This document shows positions 21,566 through 33,686 of a stretch of DNA of 64,000 nucleotides, piece after piece. The translations under genes were made by a program, and so were the position numbers. Origin of the DNA: Atherix ibis (taxonomy: Eukaryota > Arthropoda > Insecta > Diptera > Athericidae). The notes under the pieces are model-generated. The model searched no databases and was not told where the DNA came from. It was given only the letters and a program-made list of their open reading frames with translations. Position 1 is the first letter of the stretch; each line of letters opens with the position of its first letter. Location of the stretch: NCBI GenBank assembly GCA_958298945.1, contig OY282610.1, forward strand, positions 24,390,233 through 24,454,232. Direction: 5' to 3'.

Positions 21566-24520
21566 TCCGACATTAATAACCTCAACTACTTCCGTTAATG
21601 ATCTCTGCTACTGTTTCGTTTATAAAAAAAATTCCATTATCGTCTAGCCTCCCACATGTCAATGCCTCAAAAAAACATGGCCGCATAATTTATTTAATTA
21701 TAAAACTTGGAGAAAAATTACATAAATCGCTAGGTAGTCACTCCCAATTCTTTATTGCCAAACATTGTCTGCTTATAGATCTCAATAGAAAATTATCAAA
21801 AATAAAAAATTTCTTATGAGAATCAAAAAAAAAAACTGAGTTAATCACCATCTCAGCCATTTGTAGTTTTACTGTTGAACAACATGCGTACAACCTGCCA
21901 CAAATTATTGTTAAATCGTATAAAGGCTATTAATTATATAATAGACAGCATATTGTAAGAGGTCTCATGTCATTTATTTACAATATATATTTTGTCTCCT
22001 CTTTTTGTTTTGTTTATATTTCATTTTTTACTCTTTGGGAGTGGTCCCATTTCTTTTTTAATGCCCGACGCACTCTTCACAACTTCTAAGCAGATCCCTT
22101 CTTATACGAGCCTCCTTTTCTAGCCATTATAATTTCGAACATTTTCAACCACACATATTACGATTATTGTAACTATAATAGCCGACAGGATACGAGATAC
22201 AAGCACACCAAGTGCAGCATACCGAAAAGGATCCGGAACCACAAACGACAGGTGATAAAATTTGATAACGCATTTAAGTTTGGTGCTGATGATATTGAGT
22301 AGCAGAAACTATTTTGAAAACCAGAACCATTTAACTGGTAACCCTTTTCTGTGTAATAAATATTCTTTAACACAAAACTCACTTAAAGTAGAAGGATTTT
22401 TTTCCTATTTTTTTTTTTAGGTGTTTTTTTTCTTCATCACAGTATCTATTTTTATTTGTGTTTTTTCTTTCTTTTAAATTTCTTGTTGAAAAAATTACCT
22501 TTTCGTCCTTATTTTTTTTCTGAGTTCATATTAATCGACAACTCTTTTTGGTGGCTCTGTTGTCTTGATAGACCAGCTTCGAACGTTATTTTTCTTCTGT
22601 TCATGTCAATGTTGAGTGTATTTCATGTAAATTTCGAATAACATTAGTGAGGGGATGATGAGGTGTTTTGTTGTATAAGATAGTATAGAAGAAAAAATCC
22701 AAACTCGAAATGTCAATACCAAAAATAAACAAACAGAAAAACACAAAATGTATCTACTTAAATAACCAATAAAGTGAAGGGTTGTTTTTTGAAGGTTTCT
22801 CTTATTTCAATAGGAAAAAAAAGGGGTAAAACGTTCAATTTATTATACAAAAATAGAATAATAAGCCAGCATGTGATTGTCATAATATAAATTATCGTTA
22901 TTGGGAAATAGTCAACAATTAATCGAGCATAAAATTTTTATTTCAGCAAAAAAAAAATAGTTCAGCGTTGTTTCTATTTTTGATAATATGTTATTTCGGA
23001 ATTTTTTTTCTTTTTGATTTTATTTGATAAATTTTTCTAATAAAATTCTAATAGGTTTTTCAATTTCACTTTTAAAAGTTTTTTTTAGGTTTACTCTTAA
23101 AAATTATATTTTCCGCCATTTTTATTTTTGAAAAACCATTATCCAATTTGTATTTTGGAAAATAAATTTAAATCTAATATATAAAAAATAAAAATTTTAA
23201 TAAAACTACTCTAAATTTTGATTAAAAAAATAGTGGCATTATTTATAAAGTATAAAATTATTTAAATATTTTAATAATCAAAAGAGTTTTATTATTTATC
23301 CTGTGGAGAAAGTGGATCTTTTTAAGGGTAATTTTTGATGAGTTTTCCGTAAATTTTGCGCATTAATTCGGCTGTTATGTGAAGGATGATGGTTCTTTAA
23401 ATTATATATAAAAATATAGATTTTATATAGTTTTATATAAAAAAACAAATTCTAAAATCTCAAATCGCATCATTTTGTAGGCCAATTGACGATATTGCCA
23501 CATTTCGAAATTACTCGTCCTGGGAACTTTTCGTGCAATTAAGGGAAAATTTTTATAGTTTTGTGTAGCTTATAGTATCGTTTTATTAAAATTACATATA
23601 TATATTAGATGAAAATCATCAATTTTATGTTGAAAAAAAAACGGTCAAGGAAATACACTGTCAAACAAAACAGCACACCAAAAATTTACTTTTCGCGAAT
23701 ACAATGGCTCCTTCGAAGCATTTTATAGATTTTCAAAATTTCACGCATGGTATTATTACTTACTGACCCATATTTTCGTACATGCATAAAAAATCACCCA
23801 TATTTTAATTACCATTTAAAGCATAAAAAATCACTACTGCAAAATCACCACTTTTTCAAAATATTTTTACGGTTTTAGAACATTTTTTTTTTCATAGCCA
23901 ATTAATTAATCATGACAAATGGCAATTTTTAAGCTAATAAAATTATATATTATAAAAAATACAGGATTAACAAATGTACTATAAAAGGACTATAATTTTT
24001 GTACCGTCAAATGAATAACCTATTTTTTTACCTGGTTTCTGTGAACTTATCAGTGTAAAATAATTAAAAAATAAAACGTTTTTTTCTAGTTTATTTATAG
24101 TAAAGTTTCTATAAAGAAGTTATGCCTGAAATACGGTAATACTTTAAAAGCCTATAGCCAAGGTGCTATAAATTGCCGACAGATGTCATAGTAAGATATT
24201 AGTCACCTAAAAAATCTTTTCCTACTTTAAGCAACAAAAAAAAACGAAACTTTATTTACTAAATTTTATTCAATAAAAAATTTTTGTTAAAAATAAATTT
24301 CGTTTCATCATAAAAATACTACCACAAAAAAAATTTACAACAACAATAAAAAAAAGTGGACACTCTGATTACATGAAGGACTATTATTTTTCCTGATTAG
24401 AAGCTTAGATTTTTTCGAGAAAAATATGTTTTCTTTCCTTTTTACCGAAACTGGGAACTCTGCGGCTAGTATGCAGCGGTATTCCGTTTGAATATAGTTA
24501 AAGGGGTCTGTCCCATTTAG
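21566..24520. other. AT-rich unique sequence, no gene recognised
   Basis: Several short open frames occur (for example 21598-21819 plus and 22173-22382 minus), but none shows a recognisable domain, exon-like composition or convincing splice sites. Nothing further can be said from the sequence alone. Confidence 0.4.
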
Positions 24521-24524
24521 TTAT

Positions 24525-25135
24525 TGGCAAATGGACTGATTTGTTATGGCGCTTATTTTACAATTTATATTCTGGTGGTTGATAATATGGTCTTCAGCAT
24601 TTTTTATGGAATATGATGCCGGTCTGGCTGCGACGCAAAGGTGAGCTCTTCTAAGCACATTTTTCATAACATTTTCGCAAACTTCTGGTGTTATTTCAGC
24701 AATTTCATTTCGAATGTTATCCTTAAGCATCGAGGTTGCGGTTTGTTTGTTCAGTACCCCCAAGCGAAGAAATCGGGAGTGTTCAAATCAGGTGATTGTG
24801 GTGGTTAGTCTATATCTGCACTTTTTGACATTATTCGGGCGGAAAAATTTTCTCTTAAAATTTACATCGTAGCACGAGCTGTGTGTGATGTGGCATCGTC
24901 TTGTTGGAACCACATGTTCTGTAAACCTAATTGATCCAATTTGGGCAGAAGAAAGTCTTCCAACATGTCCCGATGGTGGTCACTAATAACAATTGCCTCC
25001 AGAATTCTCAAATAAATATGGCCGCCGAACCAAATGTCGCACCAAATACTTACTCTACGACGTTTTAGTGGTCTTTGGTATATCAGTTGAGGGTTTCCAG
25101 TGCCCCAATAGAGGCTATTCAGTTTATTCCCAATT
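24525..25135 (-). mobile_element. Tc1/mariner-superfamily (IS630-type) transposase remnant
   Basis: On the minus strand the C-terminal half of a DDE-type transposase reads WGTGNPQLIYQRPLKRRR, SIWCDIWFGGHIYLRI, then NMWFQQDDATSHTARATM with the second catalytic Asp, PPQSPDLNTPDFFAWGY around the third acidic position, and CENVMKNVLRRAHLCV near the C-terminus. The third acidic residue appears as Asp. Internal stops (after ARATM, before PPQSP and after AWGY) make it a pseudogene. The first catalytic Asp and the DNA-binding N-terminus are not found beyond the repeat array that abuts it at about 25065. Terminal inverted repeats were not identified. Confidence 0.8.
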
Positions 25136-25740
25136 GAGTTAGAATTAAATGGCGGCTTATTATCAGAAATTGAACACTACAAATTTCTCATAGAAAACCG
25201 CACCTCTACGAGGGTTTAGTAGTCTTTGGTGTATCAGTTGAGGGTTTCCAGTGCCCCAATAGAGGCTTTTCAGTTTATTCCCAATTGAGTTAGAATTAAA
25301 TGGCGGCTTTTTATCAGAAAATTTAACACAAGAAATATCTGATAGAAAACCGCACCTCTACGAGGGTTAAGTAGTCTTTGGTGTATCAGTTGAGGGTTTC
25401 CAGTGCCCCAATGGAGGCTATTCAGTTTATTCCCAATTCAGTTAAAATTAAATGGCGGCTTTTGATCAGAAATTGAACACAATAAATTTCTGATAGAAAA
25501 CCGCACCTCTACGAGGATTAAGTGGTCTTTTATGTATCAGTTGAGGGTTTTCAGTACCCCAATAGCTGCTATTCTGTATATTCCCAATTGAGTTAGTATT
25601 AAATGGCGGCTTTTCATGAGAAATTGAACACAACAAATTTCTCATAGAAAACCGCACCTCTACGAGGGTATAGTAGTCTTTGGTGTATCAGTTGAGGGTT
25701 TCCAGTACCTCAATAGCGGCTATTCTGTTTATGAACAGAG
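25065..25740. repeat. About 151-bp tandem array made from part of the neighbouring transposase gene
   Basis: The block TATCAGTTGAGGGTTTCCAG recurs with its start shifted by 151, 152, 151 and 151 bp (AGTTG at 25085, 25236, 25388, 25539 and 25690), giving about 4.5 copies. On the minus strand each copy encodes the transposase segment WGT(G/E)NPQLI followed by HQRPLNPRR or a close variant, the same segment seen in the adjoining element. Each copy continues with a non-coding or frameshifted stretch containing AAATGGCGGCTTTT. The array thus looks like expansion of an internal transposase fragment. Confidence 0.9.
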
Positions 25741-27425
25741 CCAGATTACGTCGCTTATAAAGACTGTTTGCGAAAAATGATAGTCGTCTGTAAAACTTGA
25801 GCACTCTAGTCTCGGCGCCGTTCATCGGCATTTGCCTGCAGCTGTTGTGTCAATTAAATCTTTTTTGAGAATTTAAAAAAAAAACATGATGGAGACTAAG
25901 ATTAAGGAATACGAAATTTTCTTTCTAAATTATTGCAAAAGCGGCGATAAATCGTAATGCTTGCATATTTTTGTGTAGATTTTTTTTCTGTATACATGAC
26001 ACCCACTGACATCTAGTTTTCGTAATAGAAATTAAATAAATTCCAAAATCATAATAAATATTCATTTTAACCTACTTGTTCCAAGGAAAAATATGATTTA
26101 ATCACAATAGAAGGGAACATTTATTATTTCGTCCAATCTTCTGGTATTAAATGCAATTGTATTTACTAAGCGCCACAATTTTGTAGACTTTTGGAGAGTT
26201 TTATGAAATGGTACCATTCCTAAATGCTTGCATACTTTTGTTTACATTTAGATACTCATTACGAAGTATAAGTTTAATTGCGGTTTTATTAAATTTCAAG
26301 TAATTTACAAATAAGTCAGTATAAATTAATAAATTTTGCAAAAATAGGTTTATTCTTCACAACAGCAAATAGGAAGTTTCTATTTTACAATACGAACCAT
26401 TTTGTGAATGTTTATTTTGCAAGTGAATGCGTTCTTAAGAATGTATTCTCGAAAATATATCGACAGCATTTCTGAGTATAGGCCTATTTAGTTTTTCCAT
26501 AATCTAAGGATGGAAATATTCTCATATCTTGTACCCTGACATTCAGCAACATTCTTCCTCACTGCATCAATCATATTTTCAAAATTATTCATTACACGCT
26601 GAATGGTTGACTTGCTCGATATATGATTAACACCAAAAAAAGTCACGTAATTTTCTCAGTTTATTCACAATTTAAATAAAATATTTTAATAATTTTAATA
26701 CATTGTTGCGGCATTAATCAGGACACACTCTCTAAGATTGTCAAATGCTAACAAACAAATGTCATTTAAACCAAAATGGCGGCCAGACCAAACCGATCTT
26801 GAACATAAAATGCACTCTTTATAAAAAGCTACTTTCAAAACACGGAAATTCTGCTGAAAAAGGACGAATCCTAATATTACTTCAAAATTTTTGGAAATAA
26901 TCCTTATTCACGTAAGCAACACCAGATGGTACCAGTAACACTTGAAAGAGTGAGTATTTTTGACAGCATAAACCGTCACTGGAATATGGTAGTTCACAAA
27001 AAATATCAAAAACGTTGAAGCTAAGAAAGATTGTTGAATTAAACTTTCTGAATTAACCAGGCCACACTTTGTACGACTGTCAAATGCCAACAGACAAATG
27101 TCATTTAAACCAAAATGGCGGCCAAACCAAATCGATCTGAAACATAAAATTACCTTGTATATAACAGTCCCATGAGCCGGAGGGTGGCTGGAATAGTTCA
27201 CAAAAAAATGGAGCGATGTCGCTAACCAGGACGCAAAAAAAGGCTGGAGTTATCTATGGGGGGGGGGGGGGGGTAAGTCATATTAGGTGGGAAAAAATAT
27301 ATTTTTTTCATAGTTCTTTTATGTCTGAAAAAAATTATGAAATTTTTTTTTTTTTGCCGTTAAAATAAAAAATTATATTACTCGGTTGAAGGAGCTTTTT
27401 TATGATTACTTTTTGAATATAATAT
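25741..27425. other. Unique sequence with a diverged direct duplication and a G16 run
   Basis: No host gene was recognised. A block of about 100 bp beginning near 26717 (ggacacactctctaagattg, tcaaatgctaacaaacaaat, ccaaaatggcggcc) is repeated near 27060 with scattered differences, about 340 bp apart. A minus-strand fragment near 26640-26520 reading STIQRVMNNFENMIDAVRK is weakly like the C-terminus of IS630-type transposases. A run of sixteen G lies at 27258-27273. Confidence 0.45.
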
Positions 27426-27429
27426 CGCT

Positions 27430-27830
27430 AGAGTGGTAGCGGCTATTTCCTGGCAGATGGTGGGCTTAAGTTTGTCTGTGGTCTTAGACTTGCAGATGCA
27501 AACCATTGACTTTAGATAGTCCCATAAAAAAAAGTCCGGCGGTATCAAATCAGATGCACGTGAAAGACGGTCAAAATAAAACGATCAGAGGATAATAGCT
27601 TTAAAAATGGATTGTGTTTCAACCTGTGTGGGATGGAGTGCCGTCGTGTTGTAACCAGAAGTAATCCATAACATTTTCACGAATAGTTGTTATCAAAAAA
27701 ATTAGTTATCATAGTCCGATAACGCTTCCGATTGAAGCACCATACAGTAAATTTGTGGTCGTGTAGCGGTACCTGTTCAATAATTTGAGGAGTTGATATC
27801 CCGTAGAACCTCTAATTATAAGCTTCATAG
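27430..27830 (-). mobile_element. IS630/Tc1-mariner transposase C-terminal remnant
   Basis: On the minus strand, HDHKFTVWC is followed after frame changes by MDYFWLQHDGTPSHT (second catalytic Asp in a QHDG.. context) and by LIPPDFFLWDYLKSMVC, the third-acidic-residue motif, then a Lys-rich stretch ending EIAATTLAIL. This is the same architecture as the fragment at 24.5-25.1 kb and the plus-strand copy at 30.7-30.95 kb, so all three probably belong to one diverged family. The copy is broken by frameshifts and lacks its N-terminus. Confidence 0.75.
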
Positions 27831-30255
27831 CAAAAAATTTACTTGGATCGAAGTTGTACTGAGTGACAGCTGTCAGAGAGAATCTGTCAAAATTAGTGTG
27901 TTACCTGATGGGCTAGTAGAAACGTCTAGCATTCATTGATTCAGTAGCTCCAGACCGTTCACGATCTTATAATCAGTCATCTTGGAGGTCGGAAAATCTT
28001 TCAAATAATGGAAATAATTTTTGTTGATAAATCTCCATGATTCCCACCGCAAAAAAAAAATCAATACCAAATAAAAAGAAATAATAGAAAAATCCAGGAA
28101 TACAATAACAACTGAAGAAAAAAAAATAACAACAAAAATTCAATAAGGAAAAATAAACACTGGAAAAGAATCCTTTTAACAATCAAGAAGGTACTACCAA
28201 TCGCAGCCGTTTGGTGTATAAAAATTGATGGCGTATAAAAATTACCATAATTATTATCGGCTTGTCATGAACGGTGACACAGAAAAAGTGGTGGCGGCCC
28301 CAGAGTGGTGCGCTGGTGTTGGACTAGTTTCTGTCATAAGCGTACACCGACAAAATCCCACCTATTGTGCCGTGGTTACTGTTAGTGGGTGGTACTAAAT
28401 TTGTCACAATAATTCAATGATTATTAAAGTTTGCCGAACAGATATGCCACCCACCGTTTGACAGGCAATAAAAATGATATCGTAACAAATGTCATCGTCA
28501 TCGGTTAATATCAAAAGGGTTAAATTTGGCTGTACACTTTAAGGATTCCGTATGATTCGAATGTGGCTAGATGGGGTTGAGAAATAACAGATAGAAAAGG
28601 TTAAATGGTACCTGCCTGATAAGGGTGCAGAGGCATAACGAGCAATCGGAAGGTGAGGATGTGAAATCGAAAGACAAACGGAAACTACTGTAAAACAGCT
28701 AAAAATAAAGGGCAAACGATGCGGTGAAAGCTGAACACTTACTTTCCCGAAAGGGAGAGTCTATGCACATGGCTGACAGTGTCGCCAAATCGCACCGAAA
28801 TTCCACATCACGCACTATTCAAGGCAGAATAGGACGGATCCTATAACCCTTGCGGCTGTTTATGTTCGTATATTCATAAATTATTACAAAGTTATGAACT
28901 CTTGATTTCTTGTCATTTGCCATATGGGGCGGTGGGTTAACAGCCCAAACTCCTTGCCATAAACTCGTATACGTGAACGTATTTTGAAATAATTTCAGTC
29001 GATTGTGTGACAAACTAGAAACGTTTTAACGAGAACTGAATTTTTTACTTCAACCCGAACTGAGGCAATAACAATAAAACCAACAACATTAACAGAGTAT
29101 TTATTGTGGTTGCTAATTATTTTGGGCTAAAACGCAGGTAAAACAGCCACCCTGAATGTTAAAAAAGGATTGGAAAGAAAACGGGTTCAAATTCGACTGT
29201 TCGCTGATGGCTGTAAGCATTTATCACGTAATTTTATGAAGCCTTTAACTATCTGAGAATTGATAGACGGTACACTTGGCATCCACGCAATCGAATTGTT
29301 AGTCCTTTTAACAATTGTCGTGGCAGTTCCGACATGGTACAAAGGAAACACCCAGCATAGATAACACAGGGAGTGTGAGAGTATGCAAGTTGTTGGCCCA
29401 TCCAAGCACCGATGACAGTCGGCAGTTGTGTGCAAAAATTTAAGAAAATTCCAAAAATGTCTTTTCTTAATAATTTTATATACAACTTTTTTTTGTTGAA
29501 TCATTTTTTATTTAGTTTTTGGCAACTCTAATCGAAAATTTTCTCCATTTTGTTTTCTTTCGGTTTCAACGGGCATTTTTAAACCTCGAAAAATTCCAAT
29601 TTCAATAATTTCAAAATTCAGGTTTTAAGCTTAATTCAAATAAGAGTAAATAAAAAGGCAGATTTTTTCTTTTTTTTTATATCAAACATACAAAAATTAG
29701 AGTATTTTTTAAATTGATGGCATCGTCCCCTCAGTCTTATTGGCATACGACGTGTGGTAGAAAAGTAAGATTAAAAATATTATTTAATTTTTATTTGAAA
29801 CAGTTCTCTTGGTGACAATTAACGATCGATGGAGGCATTGTTGGAATGCTTTCACCTGGAATCACCTTCAGCTCCACGATGGATATTCCCACATAATGTC
29901 AAAATGATATCCTTTCAAGTGATTTTTGATCTTCGAAAACAAAAAATTCTGACAAGGACTACGATCAGGCACAAATGGATGCTGGTGAAAAATAAGAATC
30001 CCCTTTCAGTTAAAACTCGTAGATGGAGATGGTCGTGGCAAGCAGCGTTGTCATAGTAGTGCAACAAAGTATCTGGAATATCCAAACTGACGCATTAGAT
30101 AGACCCAGAAGACAACACTATGATTTTGACAGGTTTCGTCTGACAGCTGTCATACAGTAAGTTTAGTGCAAGTAGAATTTTACTACTATTCTCATAGTAA
30201 TAGTTTACTACTATTCTCAAATGGTAGAATTTTGCCATGGAGCACTAAACGCCAC
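27831..30255. other. Unique sequence with a less AT-rich island (28.2-29.4 kb)
   Basis: No coding exon was recognised despite moderate GC in parts. Short open frames (28819-29013 minus, 29187-29504 minus, 29829-30056 plus) match no domain I know. Candidate regulatory or ancient transposon-derived DNA. Confidence 0.4.
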
Positions 30256-30259
30256 CCAA

Positions 30260-30960
30260 ACGCGCTGAATAACATTTAATTTTTTATCTTCTAGTACTGC
30301 CGATAGTCGTAGGCGTTCAAATAAAAAGCGACCGAGACGATCTGATAAAAAGATCACGACCACACAGCCCAGCGTTAAGATGTAGTTTTGCGCAGTTTGG
30401 CATGCTCCCTTACACTTCTTAACGGCCCATAGTCCGTGTTGAGACGAAAAATTATGTTCCCATACAAAATTCACTTGACTCAACGACTGTTGCCGGCCGA
30501 TAAGCCCCGCTGCTTGGAATTTGTAAAATTTGGCAAGAAATGTGGAGAGCGATGAAGACCATTTCACGTTAAATAGAACAGTTTTTTGATGCCAACTATT
30601 TGTGAAAATGGTATGGATCACTTCTTGTTTTAAAAGCCCGAAACACATTTGATTTTCCTAATCCAATATTCCCTTGTCTTTTGACATTAAAAAAAAAATG
30701 GTGATTTTCACTGTTCTCCACGTTCACTGAACTGATTTGACGCCGCCGGACTTTTACCTGTAAGACTTCTTGAAGTTAAAGATTAGAATCGACAAGGCTA
30801 AGACCCCAGATGAACTTAAGCGCACCCACCATTCGCAAGAAAATAGCCGCCATATTGGCATAAAAAAACACTTGTAAATATGATGGAATTTCAGCTGACG
30901 CCGACCACTTGCGCGATATCATATTTAAAAAGTAATCAGGGTAAACATCCTCAATGGGGT
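30260..30960 (+). mobile_element. IS630/Tc1-mariner transposase remnant, plus strand, internally deleted
   Basis: On the plus strand at about 30455-30560 the frame reads MFPYKIHLTQRLLPADKPRC then LEFVKFGKK, the helix just after the DNA-binding domain in this transposase family (typically 'yKiqlvQ.L.p.D...R..F..w'). The catalytic core with the first two Asp residues is missing. Near 30735-30840 LTPPDFYL, a stop, DFLKLKIRIDKAKTPDELKR and downstream ADHLRDIIFKK (in a shifted frame) match the C-terminal end of the family. A central deletion plus frame disruptions make it inactive. It abuts the Jockey remnant downstream. Confidence 0.7.
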
Positions 30961-30984
30961 TGCCACGTTGCTAACCCTCGAGCA

Positions 30985-31287
30985 CAGATTTTTCAAGAAG
31001 CTCTATCCCACATACATCACACCAAGTAATAGGACGACCTGATATTCTCGACTACTTCATTAGTATTCCTTCAATTACCATAAATTCTAGTATTAAAACT
31101 CTTTCCGATTTAAACTCTGATCATAGTCCTCTTCTACTTACCCTTACTTCTAAGCCAGTCTAAAAGACTCTTCATCCTAGGTTGATAAATGTCTAAATAG
31201 ATTGGAACATATTTAGAAATAAATTAGACTTAAAACGAACGTCAAAAATAGCAAACGGTAATAATGATGCTGTAGACGAACTCACTA
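30985..31287 (+). mobile_element. Jockey-clade non-LTR retrotransposon, left part (endonuclease end)
   Basis: The plus strand reads IGRPDILDYFISIPS, then a short segment and LSDLNSDHSPLLLTLTS, the C-terminal signature of the apurinic-type endonuclease of Jockey/CR1 elements (S-D-H catalytic motif present as SDHSP). About 100 bp further, LDWNIFRNKLDLK resembles the linker before the polymerase. The frame is then cut by a mariner insertion at the TA dinucleotide at 31286-31287, and the element resumes at 32059. Confidence 0.8.
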
Positions 31288-32058
31288 CCAGGCATATAAA
31301 CTTAAATCCGCTGTTTAGTCATAGATGGCGTGAGTGAGCGTATTAAGCTACCATGGGCAAGCCATACGTTTTTTTTTATGAGTTTGACATCTATTAATAT
31401 TAATCATTGCACATTGTCATCAATTTCGTATAACAACATACATTTTTCCTTTGGTAATAATGTCTAGTTTTGTGCTAGAAAAAGAGCATATGCGGGAAGC
31501 TCTGCTTTTATGTTTCAATTTGAAGAAATCGGCTGCCAAATCGCGATTGGTTTCGTCGGCTCAAAAACGGCAATTTTGACTTGTGGGACAAAAAGCGTAA
31601 AAATCGGCCCAGGAAGTTTGAGGACCATCAATTGCAGGCTCTTTTGGATGAAGACGATACTCAATCGCAAGAAATGCTTGCGGAGCAATTGAGTGTTACA
31701 CAAAAATGCTCGCAGAACAATTGGATGTTACGACAACGTTAAAAATTGTCCGAAACTACTTGGAGACGCTCAAATGCGAAGTGCTACCCAATCCCGCTTA
31801 TTTACCACACCTGGCCCCTTCCGACTACTACCTATTTTCGTCGATGGGCCACGCGCTCGCTAAGCAGCACTTCGATTCTTACGAAGACGTCCGAAAATGG
31901 TTTGATGAGTGGTTTGACTCGAAAGTGAAGGAATTTTTTTAGCGTGGTATCCACTGAGAGATGAGAAAAATGTGTAGCTAGCGAGAGCAAGTACTTTGAA
32001 TAAAATTGTTTTTGTTTTCTATGAAAAAAAACATGTGGATTTAAGCTTATACACCTGG
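31288..32058 (+). mobile_element. Non-autonomous mariner element (771 bp) inserted in the Jockey element
   Basis: The left terminus CCAGGCATATAAACTTAAAT begins at 31288 and the right terminus ends ATTTAAGCTTATACACCTGG at 32058. The two are inverted repeats with three mismatches over about 22 bp. The element is flanked on both sides by TA (31286-31287 and 32059-32060), the mariner target duplication. At 771 bp it is much shorter than the usual roughly 1.3 kb because the catalytic centre is deleted. The TIR sequence resembles the cecropia/mauritiana-type mariners. Confidence 0.92.
31460..31942 (+). pseudogene. Mariner transposase pseudogene with central deletion
   Basis: ATG at 31460 opens MSSFVLEKEHMREALLLC, the N-terminal helix of this mariner type. 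A stop follows QKRQF. In a shifted frame come DLWDKKRKNRPRKFEDHQLQ and LLDEDDTQSQEMLAEQL. Near 31740 the sequence jumps to the C-terminal third: IVRNYLETLKCEVLPNPAY, HLAPSDYYLF with the third catalytic Asp, and SYEDVRKWFDEWFDSK. The first two catalytic Asp regions are absent, so no active enzyme could be made. A short duplicated block (atgctygcrgarcaattgr) lies at the deletion junction near 31674 and 31706. Confidence 0.85.
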
Positions 32059-33340
32059 TATATATATACAACATGCAGTCACAATTGCACACATCTCTTA
32101 TAATACGACAAAACCGCAACAAAAAGATTTGCTAAAGTATTTGTTTTAGATTTGGTAAATACTTTTGCTCCAAATTATGATATAGAAGACAAATTATCGA
32201 AAAAGTAATGTTCCCAATACTCTCAAGCATTTTAAGCCCTCGGAAATTAAATCTGCTATTCTGCGCTTTTTCAATAAAAAAAAGCTCCTGGTTATGACCT
32301 AATTAACAGCTTCTATTCTGAAGCAAATTTCACGGAAAGCTTTAGTTTCAATGGTATCCTACATACAACCTTATTTCCCTTAATATGGAAATTATCTGTC
32401 ATTAAAATGATTCTTAAACCAAATAAACCCGTTTATTCTCCGGCTTCCTATTGATCTATTAGCCTCCTACCAATCCTTGGTAAGATTTTTTTTTGAAAAA
32501 TCCTTATTAAAACGACTCTACCCAATCCTTGTTAATGAAAACATTATTCCTGATTACCAATTCGGCTTCCGATCTGAACACTCCACAATCCAGCAATGCC
32601 ATCTCTCTTTAGAGGAAAGAGTATTGTCCAGGAGTATTTTTAGATATCTCCTAAGCTTTTGATTGTATGTAGCACCCTGGACTCCTCTGGAAACTCAAGA
32701 ACTTTCTCTCCTAACGTCATTTTCAAGTTGCAATTAACTCAGACTCCTCAGAAATATATCCTATTCTAGTTGGAGTGCCACAAGGTAGTTTGCTAGCTCC
32801 CATTTTATACACTACTTATATCCCTGATATTCCATCTGATCTTAATACTACCATTGCTATTTATTCAGATGATACGACTATACTTACTACCCGACATAGC
32901 TTCCAACAATATACAATCCCATATCCACAACCTTTAATCGTGGTTTAAGAGATGGAAAGTGAGGGTAAATGAACAGAAGAGCGCTCACATTACTTTCACA
33001 CTTTTTCAAGGAAAACGTTAGACTAAAAATACTTGAAGCCATCAGACGTTACCTACAATTTTTTAGACTACTGGACCTATTTGGACATATGGAAACGTTT
33101 CAATTCCTATCACGTTCAGACCTTATAATTCAAGATCCTCGGTTGATGCTTCTTTTATATTCGTAACAACGAAATGTTCCCTTTGTTTAGGACCGGTGCA
33201 TTTCCCGCCCATTTATCCTATCATCATAATCAACTTATGAGAGAATTGCCCTATACTGCCCTCCTCGAAAATACGCATCGGAGATTTAAGATACAGTGGC
33301 CTAGACGAATCTAACTTCCGCTAGTTGGAGAAACGCCTAT
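32059..33340 (+). mobile_element. Jockey-clade non-LTR retrotransposon, right part (reverse transcriptase)
   Basis: The frame resumes after the mariner. Landmarks in order on the plus strand: SEIKSAILRFFNKKKAPGYD (the K.PG.D motif), ISLLPILGK then LLKRLYPILVNENIIPDYQF and GFRSEHSTIQQCH (RT blocks 2-3), VGVPQGSLLAPILYTTYIPD (block 4/B), AIYSDDTTIL (the catalytic block, with tyrosine-serine in place of the usual F-A before DD), FKRWKVRVNEQKSAHITFTL (thumb), and RRFKIQWPRRI near the end. The order and motifs are typical of Jockey/BS/Doc-type ORF2. Frameshifts between blocks and stop codons make it inactive. The 3' edge near 33340-33430 is approximate; an A-rich run follows. Confidence 0.88.
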
Positions 33341-33344
33341 GGGT

Positions 33345-33684
33345 GTTTAATCCCCCTTCATGATGCACAAGATTTTTAATAAAAATGTTATGTAAATATT
33401 GCTTGTAGTTTCAGATAGAAAAAAAAGGAAAATCGTAAAAAATCTCCTTGAACCGAGCAATGTGATTTTTTATTTAAACAGCAAAAAATGAATTTTTTCA
33501 GGCCCACTTTTTTAGATGATCAAATCCTTTGTGGGCGAGGTTCGTCTTCCGCTTCTTCTCAGTCCTTTGAGAAAATCTTGTGTACTTATCAGGGAATATT
33601 CCTCATAAAATCCTTATAATTTTCTTGTAAATCAAACTTCACCAAGAATCCTTGTTAATTTGATGGCACATCGTTGCTCCAAAA
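33345..33684. other. Spacer, nothing recognised
   Basis: A-rich sequence that may include the 3' UTR and tail of the Jockey element. No other feature was seen. Confidence 0.4.
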
Positions 33685-33686
33685 TA

